Positions 1-9,520 are shown, counted from the first letter of the stretch. The stretch is 64,000 nt of DNA from Salinicola tamaricis (GCF_003006155.1 NZ_CP023559.1:1426001-1490000), one strand, 5' to 3'. Translations and numbers: made by a program. Notes: a model not told the origin generated them from the letters alone.

Positions 1-395
1 AAAGCGGCAAGTACGACCTGATCATCTGCAACTACGCCAACGGCGACATGGTCGGCCACACCGGCGATCTCGACGCCGCCACCAAGGCAGTGGAAGCGGT
101 CGACGTCTGTCTTGGCAGGGTGGTCGAGGCGATCCAGAAGGCCGGCGGCGAGTGCCTGGTCACCGCCGACCACGGCAACGCCGAGCTGATGACCGACCCC
201 AAGACCGGCAACCCGCACACGGCCCACACCACCTTCATGGTGCCGCTGGTCTACGTGCATCGGGAGGGCCAGAGCGACGCGGCCACACTGCAGACGGATG
301 GCCGCCTGTGCGACCTCGCGCCGACGCTCCTGCACCTGCTGCACCAGCCGGTTCCCGAGGAGATGACCGGCAACGTGCTGATCAAGGGGGCCTGA
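1..395 (+). CDS. gpmI: 2,3-bisphosphoglycerate-independent phosphoglycerate mutase, C-terminal part
   Basis: About 130 C-terminal residues of the Mn-dependent glycolytic enzyme that interconverts 3- and 2-phosphoglycerate; the 5' end lies outside the window. Visible family features are [12 protein letters not shown], then VTADHGNAE, whose Asp and His are metal ligands in the alkaline-phosphatase superfamily, and the C-terminal [10 protein letters not shown] segment. It reads in frame 3 and stops at 393-395. It is followed by envC and ctpA, an order common in gammaproteobacteria. Identification is by motif and by synteny. Confidence 0.93.
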   Translation, partial: SGKYDLIICNYANGDMVGHTGDLDAATKAVEAVDVCLGRVVEAIQKAGGECLVTADHGNAELMTDPKTGNPHTAHTTFMVPLVYVHREGQSDAATLQTDGRLCDLAPTLLHLLHQPVPEEMTGNVLIKGA

Positions 396-443
396 CGCGG
401 GCATGGCGGCAGTGCAACGTGACACCGCAGGACCCCGGCGCTC

Positions 444-1588
444 GTGACGCGCGGGGGTCTGCGTCTGGGGGTGATCGTGCTGGCCGGCAGCCTGCTGCTG
501 GCCGGTCCGGCGTGGGGTCAGGCCAACCCGCAGGAGGCGCGTGCGCGCCTCGATAGCCTGGCCACCGATATCGAGGCGCTGCAGGGCAAGCTCAAGCAGA
601 CCCAGGCGGCGCGCGGCGACGCCCAGAGCCAGCTCGAGACAGTGGAGACCGCGATCGGCGCGATCCACAAGCGCATGGACACGCTCCAGGACGAGCGTGG
701 CGACCTCGACGAACAGGTCGCCACGCTCACCGCCCAGCGCCAGACCCTGGACGCCGAGCGCCACCGCCAGCGCCAGGCCCTGGCGCAGCAGTTCGATGCC
801 TCTATCGGCTCGGCACCACGCCGCAGCTCAAGCTGCTGCTCAACCAGGACGATCCCGCCGAAGTCGATCGGCTGCAGCACTATCTCAATGCGATCTCGCA
901 GGCGCGCCAGGCACGCCTTGAGAAGTTGCGCGATCTCAACCGTCAGCTCGACCAGAATCTGGCCGCGATCGACCAGCGCCGCCAGCGGCTCGATCAGGTG
1001 CAGCGCGATCTCGACCAGCAGCGTGAACGCCTGGCCAGCAGCCTGCGCCAGCGCCAGACGTTGGTCGCCAAGCTCGACTCGCGCTATGCCAGCGAGCAGT
1101 CGCGGCTGGATCTCAACCAGGACCGCGCCCACGTCGAGCGGCTGCTCGATCGCATGCAGCAGGAACTGGCCAAACTCAAACAGCCGCCGCCCTCGACCGC
1201 CATCCGCAAGACCCGTGGCGACCTGCCATGGCCGGTGCAGGGGCGCGTGCTCTCGAACTATGGCGACGGTGATGGGGTCGATCGCAACGGCGTGCTGATC
1301 GGTGCCGCCGCCGGCAGCGCGGTCAAGGCGGTGCATGCCGGGCGCGTGGTGTTCGCCAACTGGATGCGTGGCTTCGGCAACCTGCTGATCCTCGACCACG
1401 GCGATGGCGTGCTCACCCTCTACGCGCATCTGCAGCAATTCACGGTCAACCCCGGCCAGCAGGTGGCCAACGGCCAGACCGTGGGTGCAGTAGGCGACAC
1501 CGGCGGTCAGACCCGCCCCGCGCTCTACTTCGAGGTGCGTCAGAACGGCGAGCCGATCAACCCCAACCGCTGGATGGCCAAGCGCTGA
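444..1588 (+). CDS. envC: Murein hydrolase activator EnvC (one frameshift)
   Basis: Periplasmic LytM-type (M23 fold) protein that activates the septal amidases AmiA/AmiB during cell separation. A signal peptide (hydrophobic stretch ending GPAWGQA) is followed by a long coiled coil rich in Gln, Arg and Leu (about residues 30-250) and a C-terminal M23 domain with LILDHGDGVLTLYAHL. The frame changes near 803: the upstream part reads frame 3, and from the QLKLLLNQDDPAEVDRL segment on it reads frame 2. The span is one base short of a multiple of three, so a single missing base restores a protein of about 381 aa. The start is GTG at 444. The gene follows gpmI by about 50 bp and probably shares its transcript. 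Confidence 0.9.
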
Positions 1589-1589
1589 G

Positions 1590-1674
1590 CCCCTCTCTGG
1601 GCGCTACCTTTGCCATCCCTGGCAAAGGACCCTCACTTTCCCCCGGCGCCCATCGTCAGAGGGTTTCGAAATGG
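1590..1674 (+). repeat. Structured intergenic repeat, copy 1
   Basis: An 85-bp sequence directly after envC that recurs, same orientation and with few changes, at 49730-49820. It folds on paper as nested stems: outer CCCTCT with AGAGGG, middle TGGGCGC with GCGCCCA, inner CTTTGCC with GGCAAAG around ATCCCT. The inner hairpin could end envC transcription, but the wider element looks like a REP-type repeat. Confidence 0.75.
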
Positions 1675-1688
1675 GCTCTTACGCCGCG

Positions 1689-1717
1689 TTAACATCCGCC
1701 CCGGGAGAGGCTATGCT
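1689..1717 (+). promoter_or_regulatory. Predicted sigma-70 promoter of ctpA
   Basis: TTAACA at 1689-1694, a 17-bp spacer and TATGCT at 1712-1717, about 110 bp before the ctpA start. It matches consensus at 5 of 6 and 4 of 6 positions. Prediction from sequence only. Confidence 0.5.
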
Positions 1718-1828
1718 GGGGTTATCAAACGCCGTTCCATCATCCGGCCAGTCGTATTGACGTAGCGCCGGGTGGCAGCCCCCGTCGGCGCCAGCGGCCC
1801 CTCATCCAGCCCGAGTCGCGGAGACCGC

Positions 1829-3175
1829 ATGACACCCACCCGCCCGAATGCCCTGGCTCGTCGCCGGTGGCTCGCCCCCGCCGCCTGTGCCCTGAGCCTG
1901 GCCCTGGCCATCCCCGGTGCGGCGCTGGCCGCCGAACCGGCCGCGACACGCCAGCCCGCCGACGACGACCTGCCAGTCAAGGACGTGCAGACCTTCGCCG
2001 AGGTCTTCGAACGCATCAAGCGCGCCTACGTCGAGGAGGTCGACGACAAGACCCTGCTGCGCAACGCCATGCGCGGCATGCTCAGCCAGCTCGACCCACA
2101 CTCGGAGTATCTGGATGCCGATGCCTTCGAGGCGCTGCGTGAAACCACCGAAGGCGAGTTCAGCGGCGTCGGCATCGAGGTCGGGCTGCGCGACGACCAG
2201 CTCACGGTGATCTCGCCGATCGACGACACCCCGGCGGCCAAGGCAGGTATCCAGCCCGGCGACCGTATCGTCGCCATCGATGGCACGCCCACCGAGAACC
2301 TGACGCTGCAGGAGGCGGTCGACCTGATGCGCGGCGAGCCCGGCAGCCACATCGAACTGACCATCCTGCGCGACAGCGAGCAGACGCCGCGCACCTTCGA
2401 CCTGCAGCGCGAGTCGATCCAGTCGGAGAGCGTCACCCAGCGCGAACTCGAGCCCGGCTACGGCTATCTGCGCATCAGTCAGTTCCAGAGCCGTACCGGC
2501 GACCAGACGCGTCAGGCGCTCGCAGCGCTCACCGCCAAGGGGCCGCTCAAGGGGCTGGTGCTGGATCTACGCAACAACCCCGGCGGCGTCCTCTCCAGCG
2601 CCACCGAAGTCGCCGATCAGTTCCTCTCCAGCGGGCTGATCGTCTACACCAAGGGCCGCCTGGTCGACGACGACATGCGCTTCACCGCCCACCCCGCCAC
2701 CCAGGCCCCGGACGTGCCGCTGGTGGTGCTGATCAACGGTGGCAGCGCCTCGGCGGCGGAGATCGTCGCCGGTGCGCTGCAGGATCAGCAGCGGGCGGTC
2801 TTGATGGGCACCCAGAGCTTCGGCAAGGGCTCTGTGCAGCAGGTGCTGCCGCTGGGCAACGGCGACGGCCTCAAGCTGACCACGGCGCGCTACTACACCC
2901 CCAGCGGGCGCTCGATCCAGGCCGAGGGCATCACCCCGGACGTGCGTGTGGTGCGCGGCCGGCTGGAGGTCGACGACACCCCCGGCTTCCAGCTGCGCGA
3001 ATCCGACCTGCGCGGCCACCTGCAGAACGCCAGCCCCAGCGCGCAGCGCAACGCCCCGGAGACGCCCATCGCCGCCAACGACTATCAGTTGAGCGAAGCG
3101 CTCAACCTGCTCAAGGCGCTCAACGTGGTCAAACGCCCGGGCGCTGCGCCTGCCGCCGCGCCTGTGACCCCCTGA
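1829..3175 (+). CDS. ctpA: S41 family C-terminal processing peptidase
   Basis: Periplasmic serine protease that trims or degrades envelope proteins from their C-terminus. The 448-aa protein has an N-terminal signal peptide (Arg-rich start, hydrophobic core, A-x-A cleavage near residue 34), a PDZ domain (about residues 95-180) and an S41 protease domain. The catalytic Ser lies in the GGSASAAEI motif near residue 307 and the Lys in SFGKGSVQQ at about residue 333. ATG 1829 is chosen because it gives the complete signal peptide and follows CGGAGA; an upstream in-frame start at 1772 would add a non-secretory leader. It sits next to envC; in other gammaproteobacteria such proteases limit murein hydrolases, so a related role here is inference. 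The reading frame is intact. Confidence 0.93.
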   Translation: MTPTRPNALARRRWLAPAACALSLALAIPGAALAAEPAATRQPADDDLPVKDVQTFAEVFERIKRAYVEEVDDKTLLRNAMRGMLSQLDPHSEYLDADAFEALRETTEGEFSGVGIEVGLRDDQLTVISPIDDTPAAKAGIQPGDRIVAIDGTPTENLTLQEAVDLMRGEPGSHIELTILRDSEQTPRTFDLQRESIQSESVTQRELEPGYGYLRISQFQSRTGDQTRQALAALTAKGPLKGLVLDLRNNPGGVLSSATEVADQFLSSGLIVYTKGRLVDDDMRFTAHPATQAPDVPLVVLINGGSASAAEIVAGALQDQQRAVLMGTQSFGKGSVQQVLPLGNGDGLKLTTARYYTPSGRSIQAEGITPDVRVVRGRLEVDDTPGFQLRESDLRGHLQNASPSAQRNAPETPIAANDYQLSEALNLLKALNVVKRPGAAPAAAPVTP

Positions 3176-3215
3176 GCGGCACGCCGGCGCTCCCAGGACG
3201 GGTTATCTAGCAAGA

Positions 3216-3235
3216 CGGCTGCCCATGGGCAGCCG
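3216..3235. terminator. Palindrome between convergent ctpA and ubiI
   Basis: A perfect 20-bp palindrome (CGGCTGCCCATGGGCAGCCG) between the 3' ends of ctpA and ubiI. It may stop transcription in both directions. There is no clear T run, so a terminator role is inference. Confidence 0.4.
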
Positions 3236-3249
3236 CCTGATGACACACA

Positions 3250-4494
3250 CTAACGACACCGCTGTGGCACGTCGCCATACTCGCCCAGGGCCTGGCGGAT
3301 CAGCAGGCGCTTGAGCAGCGGCAGCCGGTCGACCCCGGAGAGCCCCCAGTTGCGCGCCAGCCGCAGCGCCGGCTGACGGCTGCCGAAGAGCCGCTGGAAA
3401 CCCTGCATGGCGGCGAGCATCGCCGCGTTCTCGCCGCGCCGGCGCCGCGCATAGCGGGCCAGAATGCGCGGGTCGCCGGGCTCGGCCCCGCGCTGGCGGG
3501 CGCGAATCCACTCCTCGGCCAGTACCGCGGCGTCCATCAGCCCCAGATTGACCCCCTGCCCGGCCAGCGGATGCAGGGTGTGGGCGGCATCGCCGATCAG
3601 CGCCAGGCCCTCGGCGACATAGTCGCTGGCGTGGCGCTGCACGATGGGAAAGTGGGGTGCCGCATCGATCACTTCGAGCCGCCCCAGGCGCCCGTCGATG
3701 GCCCGTTCGAGCTCTCCGGCCAGCGCCGCGCGCCCGCTCTCCTGCTCGCCCAGCGCGGTGAGCCGGCGGGCCTCCGCCGGCGTGGTCGACCACACGATCG
3801 AACAGTGGTGCGCTGCGCCATCGATCGCCAGCGGCAGAAACGCCAGCGGGCCGCTGGGCAGGAAGACCTGACGCGCAGTGCCCGCATGGCCATGCTCGCA
3901 GCGTACGCTGGTGACCACTGCCGCCTGGCCGGTATCGCGGGCGGAGAGCGCGATACCGGCCAGGGTACGCAGCGGCGAGTGGGCTCCATCGGCGCCCACC
4001 ACCAGCGGCGCGCGCCACTGCTCGCCGCTGTCCAGGGTGACCACCGCCTGCCCCGCCTCGCGGGTGTAGCCGGTCAGGCGCACACCGCGCAGGCAGGTGA
4101 CCTGGGGCAGGGCCTCGAGCCGCGCCTCGAGCCCGGCGACCAGTAGATCGTTCTCGACGATGTGCCCCAGCGCCTCGACGCCGACGTCATCGGCATCGAA
4201 GCCGATCTCGCCGCCGCCCTCACCGTCCCACACCTGCATGCGGCGATAGGGCGCGACGCGCCGGGCGGCGACCCAGGGCCAGACGCCGAGCGACACCAAC
4301 AGCCGCTGCGAGGCGGCGGTCAACGCGCTCACCCGCAGGGCCGGTGCGCCCTCGCCCGGCGGCGTCGCCCGTACGGCGGGCGGCGCGGCATCGAACAGCG
4401 CGACCCGCCAGCCGGCCTCGCCCAGCAGCAGCGCCAGCGTGGCGCCGACCATCCCGCCGCCGACGATCAGCACGTCGCTGGTTGGCTGTGTCAT
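3250..4494 (-). CDS. ubiI: UbiI/VisC-type FAD-dependent ubiquinone biosynthesis hydroxylase
   Basis: Flavoprotein monooxygenase (414 aa) of the UbiH/UbiF/UbiI family, which hydroxylates the aromatic ring of polyprenyl phenols in ubiquinone synthesis. The N-terminal dinucleotide-binding motif VGGGMVGATLALLL, the DG-type motif in LVVGADGAHSPLR and the FAD-binding LIGDAAHTLHPLAGQGVNLG are all present. ATG 4494 is used; an in-frame extension to 4587 lacks similarity and overlaps the intergenic space before ubiH. It is last in a minus-strand operon ygfB-pepP-ubiH-ubiI, the same order as in E. coli. Placement as UbiI rather than UbiF rests on this gene order. Confidence 0.88.
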   Translation of the reverse strand: MTQPTSDVLIVGGGMVGATLALLLGEAGWRVALFDAAPPAVRATPPGEGAPALRVSALTAASQRLLVSLGVWPWVAARRVAPYRRMQVWDGEGGGEIGFDADDVGVEALGHIVENDLLVAGLEARLEALPQVTCLRGVRLTGYTREAGQAVVTLDSGEQWRAPLVVGADGAHSPLRTLAGIALSARDTGQAAVVTSVRCEHGHAGTARQVFLPSGPLAFLPLAIDGAAHHCSIVWSTTPAEARRLTALGEQESGRAALAGELERAIDGRLGRLEVIDAAPHFPIVQRHASDYVAEGLALIGDAAHTLHPLAGQGVNLGLMDAAVLAEEWIRARQRGAEPGDPRILARYARRRRGENAAMLAAMQGFQRLFGSRQPALRLARNWGLSGVDRLPLLKRLLIRQALGEYGDVPQRCR

Positions 4495-4519
4495 GTCGGA
4501 TCTCCCGTCTTGCTCGTCG

Positions 4520-5747
4520 TCATCTCTCGAGCCCCATGGCCCGTCTCGCCACCATCCGCTTGAGCGGCGCGACGGCGTTGAGCCCACCCAACCCCAGCCC
4601 GCGTGCCTGCCCCATCAGCGGGTAGTTCAGGCCGAACAGCCGGATCAAGCCGTCGCTGAAGCGCACGATCTGGCGATAGTCGGCGCTGCGCCGCGCCTCG
4701 AACGCCGCCAACACGCTGGCATCCCCCGGCGCGCGCCCCTCGGCCCGGGCACGCTGGATCTCGGCGGCCAGGTCCATCACCCCACGCAGGGCGAGGTTGA
4801 AGCCCTGCCCCGCCACCGGGTGCAGCGCATGGGCGGCGTTGCCGAGCACCGCCAGGCCGGGGCGAATCGTCTCGCGCGCGGTGACCAGCGACAGCGGATA
4901 GGCGTGACGCTGGCCGACCCGCTGAAAGCGCCCGGCGCGATCACCGAAGGCGTGCTGCAGCCGGCTCAGAAAGGCATCGTCGGAGAGCGCCAGCGCGGCC
5001 TGCTCGGCGCCCTGCTCGAAGGTCCACACCAGCGTCATGCGCCGCCCCGAGAGCGGCAGCAGGGCGATCGGCCCTTCGGCGCTGAAGCGCTCGAAGGCCC
5101 AGCCCTGGTGCGCCCGGCTGGTCTCGACCGTGGCGATCAGCGCGCTCTGATCGTAGGCGTGGTGCGCGCTCTCGATCCCCAGGCGCTCCTTGAGGCCGGA
5201 GCGGCCACCGTCGGCGAGCACGGTCAGCCCGGCCTCCAGCCTCTGGCCGTCATCCAGGGTCAGCCGATAGCCTTCGGGGGTGGCGTCGAGCGCCTCGACC
5301 CGGGCCGGACAGTGCCAGTCGAGTGGCAGCTCGGCGAGCCGGCGGTGCAACACCCGGCCCATCCAGGCATTGGGGATCACATAGCCCAGCGCCTCGCTGC
5401 CGACGTCCTCGGCGTGCAGTCGGGTCACCCCCAACTGGCCGCGCTCGCTGATATGGATATGGCGGATCGGCGTGGCCTGCGCCGCCATGCCCTCGCCCTC
5501 GGCGGCAGACCACAGCGCCAGGCGCTCGAAATGGCGCCGCGAGCCGTAGGCGATAGCGCTGGCCCGCACGTCGAAGCTGGGCTGCAACGGCGCCGTCCGT
5601 GGCGGGCAGCGGCTGGGCCTCGACGATCGCGATGCGCAGCCCCGCCTCGCGGGCCAGCTCGCCCAGCGCGCAGGCCAGGCTGGCGCCGACCAGACCGCCG
5701 CCGATGATCGCCACGTCGACCTGCGCCGGTTGTGTCGCTTCACTCAT
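4520..5747 (-). CDS. ubiH: 2-octaprenyl-6-methoxyphenol hydroxylase UbiH (one frameshift)
   Basis: FAD monooxygenase of ubiquinone synthesis, paralogous to the downstream ubiI. The N-terminus (MSEATQPAQVDVAIIGGGLVG, ATG at 5747) is in a different frame from the rest, which resumes at PSFDVRASAIAYGSRRHF; the switch is near 5595. The span is one base over a multiple of three, so one extra base in the GC-rich stretch explains it. The C-terminal FAD motif VLGNAAHALHPVAGQGFNLALRG is intact. The gene is 25 bp upstream of ubiI and 46 bp downstream of pepP, so cotranscription is likely. Corrected length is about 409 aa, normal for the family. Confidence 0.88.
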
Positions 5748-5793
5748 GGGCACTCGTCTCCTCAGTACGGGCCGGTGCTGCCCGGCCTCTTCG

Positions 5794-7168
5794 TCACGTC
5801 CGGGCCGCCGCCATCAGCGCTTCGATCTCGTCGGCCGCCTTGGGCACGCCGGCGGTCAGCACCTCTCCACCACCAGCGGTCACCACCACGTCATCCTCGA
5901 TACGAATGCCGATACCGCGATAGGCCGCGGGGATATCCTCGGCGTCGGGGATATAGAGCCCCGGCTCGATGGTCAGCACCATGCCCGGTTCGAGCGCGCG
6001 CGGCTCGCCGTCGACCCGGTAGCTGCCGACATCGTGCACATCCAGCCCCAGCCAGTGCGAGGTGGAGTGGAGATAGAAGCGCCGGTAGGCCTTGGACTCG
6101 ATGCACGCTTCGAGCTCGCCTTCGAGCAGGCCCAGCGCCAGCACCCGGCGGTGAGATCGCGTACCACGCCGTCGTGGATTGCTTCCAGCGTAGTGCCCGG
6201 TGCGACCGCGGCCACGGCGCGCTCTTCCGCCGCCAGAACGACGTCGTAGAGGGCACGCTGGGCCTCGCTGAAGCGGCCGTTGACCGGAAAGGTGCGGGTG
6301 ATGTCACCAGCGTAGAGATCGAACTCGGCACCGGCATCGATCAGTACCAGATCGCCGTCGGCGAGCCGAGCGGCGTTCTCGACATAGTGCAGCACACAGG
6401 CGTTGATGCCACCGCCGACGATGGTGCCGTAGGCGGGGGCGCGGGCGCCGTGCCAGGCGAATTCGTGCTCGATCGCCGCCTGCAACTGATACTCGAAGCG
6501 CCCTGGGCGGCTTTCACGCATGGCGCGGCAGTGGGCCTGGGCGCTGATCTCGGCGGCATGGCGCATCAGCGCCAGCTCGCTCTCGCTCTTGGTCAGGCGC
6601 AGCTCGTGGATCAGCGCGCTGACATCGACGAAGCCGCCCGGGGCCGCGCCGCCGCGTCGCGCGCGCGCCTGCAGCCGGGCGCGGATGCCATCGGCCAGCG
6701 TCATGGCGTGGCTATCCGCCAGCGGCAGGTAGAGCGTGCGCCGCCCTTCCAGCAGGTCGGCCAGATCGCCGCGACTGGCATTGTCGAAGGCCTGATCCAT
6801 GCCGTAGTCGCGCACCGCGCCCTCGGGGCCGATACGGATGCCGGTCCAGGCCTCCTTCTCGGGATCCTTCTCCTGGCAGAACAGCAGCGCCTCGCCGGCT
6901 TCGCGGCCGGGCAGCAGCACCAGCAGCGCGTCCGGCTCGGGGAAGCCGCACAGATAGTGGAAGTCGCTGTGCTGGCGGAAAGCGTAGTCGCTGTCGTGGT
7001 TGCGGGCCTTGAGCACGGCGCCGGGCAGCAGCACCGCTGCGTCCTGCGGCAGCTCGGCCATCAGGCGCTCACGCCGGGCGGCGTACTCCTCCTGGTGATC
7101 GGGGCGGGCCCGGGGCGCAGGTTCTCTGTCGTCACGGCATCTTGTGTCGAACTCGCGGCTGTCGGCAT
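5794..7168 (-). CDS. pepP: Xaa-Pro aminopeptidase PepP (two frameshifts)
   Basis: Mn-dependent M24B aminopeptidase that removes an N-terminal residue preceding proline. An N-terminal creatinase-like domain (SDYAFRQHSDFHYLCGFPEPDALLVL) precedes the pita-bread catalytic domain. Metal-ligand regions are LIDAGAEFDLYAGDITRTFP, the STSHWLGLDVHD segment and LTIEPGLYIP. The frame breaks near 6148, between VVRDLTAG and LALGLLEGELEA, and again near 7098, just before DHQEEYAARRERLMAEL. ATG 7168, preceded by GGAGAG, is the best start and needs that second correction. Corrected length is about 458 aa. It lies between ygfB and ubiH as in E. coli. Confidence 0.87.
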
Positions 7169-7235
7169 GCTCTCTCCATGTGAGTGACGATCGTGCAGGG
7201 TGGCGGTCGCGTGGGATAGCGATCGTGCGGGCGTC

Positions 7236-7856
7236 TCAGTGCAGTGTCGGCGTGTCGTCGCTGCCGCTGGCGTCCGCGTCAGTCGAAGGGTCCTGGTCGC
7301 TCTGCTCGACCTGGGGCTGGCCGGGGTGCTGCTCGGTATACAGCAGCATCGCCGCCATCCGGGCGTGCTCGGTGAGCGCGAACAGGTCGTTCTCGTTCTC
7401 CGGGTCGTCGTCGATCTCGACCTCGATCGCCGCCAGTTGGCCGAGATCCTCGAGCGCCTCGCGCAGCGGGCTCGACCAGCGTTCGTAGGTCTCGCCATCA
7501 ACTTCGTTGACCACTTCGGTGAAGCCCTGCACCCACTCCTTGAGCCCCTGGGCACGCTCGCCCAGCGAGAACAGCTCGTCCGGCAGCAGCGGCTCGAAGT
7601 TGAGCTCCGATGCCGCCAGCGCGTCCAGGGTCTGGCGGCGCCAGCCCAGCAGCACGTCGGCATCTTCGCGGCTCTCCGGCTGCTCGACGTTGAGCGCCAG
7701 GCTCACCTCCTCCAGCCAGCGCTCGGCGCTGAGGTCTTCGAGCGCCAGCTCGGCGCACAGTCGCCCGTCGAAGAAGGCCGGCGACTGCAGACTGCCGTGG
7801 GCCAGAAAGACATTGGCGACGGTGGAGAAATCGAGTTGCTCGTTGATGATCGACAT
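7236..7856 (-). CDS. ygfB: UPF0149 family protein (YgfB/YecA-like)
   Basis: A 206-aa acidic protein of family UPF0149. Family traits are the start MSIINEQLDFSTVANVFLAHG, conserved Trp and Gly positions in DVLLGWRRQTLDAL and LKEWVQGFTEVVNE, and the C-terminal LTEHARMAAMLLYTE helix followed by an Asp/Ser-rich low-complexity tail. In E. coli it is the first gene of the ygfB-pepP-ubiH-ubiI group, exactly as here. The molecular role was long undefined; work in Pseudomonas links YgfB to gene regulation and beta-lactam resistance, which may or may not apply here. It diverges from zapA across a 188-bp gap. Confidence 0.88.
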   Translation of the reverse strand: MSIINEQLDFSTVANVFLAHGSLQSPAFFDGRLCAELALEDLSAERWLEEVSLALNVEQPESREDADVLLGWRRQTLDALAASELNFEPLLPDELFSLGERAQGLKEWVQGFTEVVNEVDGETYERWSSPLREALEDLGQLAAIEVEIDDDPENENDLFALTEHARMAAMLLYTEQHPGQPQVEQSDQDPSTDADASGSDDTPTLH

Positions 7857-7905
7857 GTCGGCATCCGTGGTGGCGCGCCGCCCTGTGGCCCGCGCCGGCA
7901 GCGCG

Positions 7906-7934
7906 TTGACCGGGTGTGGGCGGCTCTCTATAGT
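7906..7934 (+). promoter_or_regulatory. Predicted sigma-70 promoter of zapA
   Basis: TTGACC at 7906-7911, a 17-bp spacer and TATAGT at 7929-7934: 5 of 6 matches at both hexamers. It points towards zapA, which starts about 110 bp downstream. Confidence 0.6.
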
Positions 7935-8044
7935 GGCTGGTCAATCGCGGCGCCAGCGGTGCCGGCGGCCATCAGCATAGCCGCTGACGTGCGAATCCCC
8001 CCATTTTACCCGATCGGTCTTCAAGGCCCACCCCGGAGCGAACC

Positions 8045-8362
8045 ATGAGCGACACGTCTCGCCCGACCACCGAAGTGACCCTCTTGGGCAAACCCTACGT
8101 GATCGCCTGCCCGCCGGAAGAGCAGGAACAGTTGAAGCGCGCCGCGCGCTATCTCGACCGCGCCATGCACGGCATCCACTCCCGCGGCAAGGTGCTCGGC
8201 GCGGAGAAGATCGCGATCATGGCGGCGCTCAACATCACCCACGAGCTGCTCAGCGCCTTGGATGCCAACCGCGCCGGCGAACAGAGCTTGAGCGAACTAG
8301 GCGAGCGCCTGGAGCGTGCCCTGAGCGGTATCGGCAACGACACCCCGCAGGCCTCCCGCTGA
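8045..8362 (+). CDS. zapA: Cell division protein ZapA
   Basis: Small cytoplasmic protein (105 aa) that bundles FtsZ filaments and stabilises the Z ring. The N-terminal segment EVTLLGKPYVIACPPEEQEQL and the following helix with KIAIMAALNITHELL match the ZapA core; a C-terminal coiled coil (SLSELGERLERAL) mediates tetramer formation in the family. It stands immediately before the 6S RNA gene and ygfA, the conserved zapA-ssrS-ygfA order of gammaproteobacteria. The reading frame is intact. Confidence 0.93.
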   Translation: MSDTSRPTTEVTLLGKPYVIACPPEEQEQLKRAARYLDRAMHGIHSRGKVLGAEKIAIMAALNITHELLSALDANRAGEQSLSELGERLERALSGIGNDTPQASR

Positions 8363-8402
8363 GCCGGCAGCCCGGTCTTCGCCCCACCGGAGTCGATTGC
8401 GA

Positions 8403-8431
8403 TTGGGCAACGCCGCCCCCTCTGCTACGAT
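8403..8431 (+). promoter_or_regulatory. Predicted promoter of 6S RNA
   Basis: TTGGGC at 8403-8408, 17 bp, and TACGAT at 8426-8431, placing a start about 7 bp later at the base of the 6S RNA closing stem. Confidence 0.45.
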
Positions 8432-8437
8432 AGTGTC

Positions 8438-8622
8438 GTTCCCTGGGGTGTGCGCCAGTCGTTACAAGTCCCTCGAGCCTATGCGCAGTACCCAGGGGGC
8501 CAATAGCTAGGCAGGCCCGTGTGCATGTCCGCGCGACGGAAAGCCTAACGGCCTGCCTGCGGCCACCCACCTTGAACCAATGGGTTCAAGGGCCAGAACG
8601 ACAGCGGCACTCTGGGGAACTC
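8438..8622 (+). ncRNA. ssrS: 6S RNA
   Basis: A regulatory RNA of about 185 nt that binds sigma-70 RNA polymerase by mimicking an open promoter. The ends pair: TTCCCTGGGGTG near 8439 with CACTCTGGGGAA near 8608. Typical blocks are AGTCCCTCGAGCC on the 5' side and the near-palindromic CCTTGAACCAATGGGTTCAAG segment on the 3' side, both strongly resembling E. coli ssrS. The position between zapA and ygfA is the conserved location. The exact 3' end is approximate, and ygfA may be on the same transcript. Confidence 0.93.
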
Positions 8623-8625
8623 TGC

Positions 8626-9325
8626 TTGTCTTCGACGTCGATCACCAGCGCTTTCGATGACGGGTCCACCGCTGACGGACCCAATGCGCTTGCCCTCTCG
8701 GGCGATCGGCGTCGCCTGCGGCGCGATCTGCGCCGCGCCCGCCGCGCGCTGAGCCCACACCAGCAGCGCGTCGCCTCGCAGGCGCTGTGTCGGCGCCTGC
8801 GCCGGTTGCCGGAACTCCAGCGCGCCCGCCGCGTAGCGCTTTACCTGCCCAACGATGGTGAAATCGACCCCACGCCGCTGATCGCCTGGTTGCGCCAGCG
8901 TGGCGCTGAGGTCTATCTGCCGGTACTGCGCCCGCTGGTCGAGAACCGGCTGTGGTTCGTGCGCTACGACAGCGATACGCGTATGCGCCGCAACCGCTTC
9001 GGTATTGCCGAGCCGCACACCCGCTTCGGTGCCAGACGCCAGCGCCGACTGCCGGCCTGGGCGCTCGATACCGTGCTGATGCCGCTGGTGGGGTTCGATG
9101 GGGCCGGTGAGCGTATTGGCATGGGCGGCGGCTTCTACGACCGCACCTTCGCCTTCACCCGCCTGCGTCGCCCGGCGCCACGCCTGATCGGCCTCGCCCA
9201 CGCCTGTCAGCGGTGTGACGGCGCTGCCAGTGGCTGCCTGGGACGTACCGCTGGATGCGATCGTCAGCGACCGCGAGGTTCTCCGCCCGCAGCGCACCAA
9301 GGGCACGAACGAAGACGGCCGGTAG
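8626..9325 (+). CDS. ygfA: 5-formyltetrahydrofolate cyclo-ligase (one frameshift)
   Basis: ATP-dependent enzyme converting 5-formyl- to 5,10-methenyl-tetrahydrofolate. The family core is visible: an Arg-rich N-terminus (RRDLRRARRAL), VALYLPNDGEIDP, and the nucleotide-binding segment VGFDGAGERIGMGGGFYDRTF. The frame changes near 9208; the corrected C-terminus continues ALPVAAWDVPLDAIVSD and stops at 9325 inside a terminator stem. The start is uncertain: TTG 8626 is the first plausible codon in frame and lies at the 6S RNA 3' end, and no ATG is in frame nearby. Confidence 0.85.
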
Positions 9326-9348
9326 CGCTCGAAACGCTACCGGCCGTC
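9314..9348 (+). terminator. Hairpin at the end of ygfA
   Basis: A perfect 14-bp inverted repeat (GACGGCCGGTAGCG, 7-nt loop, then its complement), with the ygfA stop codon inside the left arm. The following T run is weak (TTGCG). Confidence 0.7.
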
Positions 9349-9384
9349 TTGCGATCAGTGCCCCCATCGGGCGATCACTGATCG

Positions 9385-9520
9385 GGCGTGTCTGGTCTAT
9401 CTATTACTGCTCTATTTACTACTGCGGTCTATCTGCTCATCTGGCCTATCTACTCATCTGGCCTATCTACTAACCACTGTCTAATAGCTACAGACTACTG
9501 GCTATCGACTACTGACTGCG
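9385..9520. repeat. CTAT-rich degenerate tandem repeats
   Basis: Two perfect adjacent 17-bp units (TCATCTGGCCTATCTAC) at 9437-9470 are surrounded by variants of CTATCTACT and GACTACTG. Composition is clearly lower in GC than the flanks and no convincing coding frame exists. It separates the ygfA terminator from a small minus-strand gene. Confidence 0.7.
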
